Positions 5,049 to 5,161 of a stretch of 5,161 bases of DNA are shown piece by piece. Within the stretch, counting starts at the first letter, position 1. Every line of letters starts with the position of its first letter. This DNA comes from an uncultured Cloacibacillus sp. Lineage in GTDB: Bacteria; Synergistota; Synergistia; Synergistales; Synergistaceae. Location: contig UQVV01000153.1 of assembly GCA_900544635.1 (NCBI GenBank), forward strand, positions 1 through 5,161. Reading direction: 5' to 3'. A program made the position numbers and the translations under genes. The notes beneath the pieces are model-generated. The model was not told where the DNA came from. It searched no databases and worked only from the letters and a program-made list of their open reading frames with translations.

Positions 5049-5094
5049 AAAAACCGCCGCCGTTTCTGCTTGCTGCGGAAGCGGCGGCGGTTTT
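5049..5094 (-). terminator. Long-stem, probably bidirectional intrinsic terminator
   Basis: Bases 5050-5069 pair with 5075-5094 in a 20-bp stem. The outer 13 bp are perfect Watson-Crick pairs, two G.U pairs lie further in, and the loop is TTGCT. On the minus strand the 3' arm ends in five T residues (5053-5049), ending the partial gene at the right edge. On the plus strand TTTT and a broken T run (5091-5104) follow. It stands 6 nt from ATG 5043, which speaks against that codon as the yqeC start. Confidence 0.8.
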
Positions 5095-5113
5095 CGTTTG
5101 TTTTATGCTTTGC

Positions 5114-5161
5114 CTAGTAATATCTCTTTTCGACGCGGCGTCCGAGCTTTTCCATCGACTC
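5114..5161 (-). CDS. C-terminal end of an unidentified protein (gene enters from the right)
   Basis: The minus strand is open from the right edge to TAG at 5116-5114 and encodes ESMEKLGRRVEKRYY. It is a gene end rather than noise to judge by the coding-like codons (AAG CTC GGA CGC CGC) and the strong minus-strand terminator starting 20 nt past the stop. Fifteen residues are too few to name a family. It may lie upstream of yqeC-mocA without sharing a transcript, since the terminator separates them. Confidence 0.5.
   Translation of the reverse strand, partial: ESMEKLGRRVEKRYY

Overview
The window is a GC-rich stretch of an anaerobic-looking bacterial genome. Arg is mostly CGC, but Ile is often ATA. 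A selenium/molybdenum-hydroxylase maturation pair beside a type I-C-like CRISPR relic would fit Synergistota or Clostridia. That placement is inference from codon style and gene content and is weak.

Layout. Positions 1-945 (+) are the C-terminal part of an NCS2 (NAT-family) nucleobase:cation symporter, ending in a clean GAAA-loop terminator. A TATAAT promoter then overlaps that terminator's T tract. It drives a two-gene unit: a stand-alone ArnA-type UDP-glucuronate decarboxylase/epimerase (1132-2154) and, 7 nt later, a class I glutamine-amidotransferase-like peptidase C26 of the PuuD type (2162-2920). The minus strand carries yqeC (ORF 4207-5043, real start probably at 4968) and mocA (3599-4210), joined by an ATGA overlap. 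Both belong to the accessory set for selenium-dependent molybdenum hydroxylases. A 15-residue C-terminal scrap of another minus-strand gene enters at the right edge, behind a 20-bp-stem terminator.

The plus and minus blocks converge on a 678-nt intergenic region (2921-3598) with no convincing gene. It holds a probable terminator for the plus operon, a bulged 13-bp hairpin, a small decayed CRISPR array of three 33-nt repeat units (3245-3415) without cas genes, and an imperfect REP-like inverted repeat. The third CRISPR repeat is degenerate and carries an exact 7-nt tandem duplication. Removing it restores the 33-nt length and leaves spacers of 33 and 32 nt.

How the genes fit together. The permease (possibly for xanthine or a related base) and the YqeC/MocA pair would fit a purine-catabolism neighbourhood built on a Se-Mo hydroxylase, but no hydroxylase or yqeB is present here. 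The UDP-sugar gene and the C26 peptidase look co-transcribed without an obvious shared pathway. I see no convincing new system. The most unusual items are the CRISPR relic, the YqeC start and terminator arrangement, and an Asn-to-Asp change at an ArnA active-site position.
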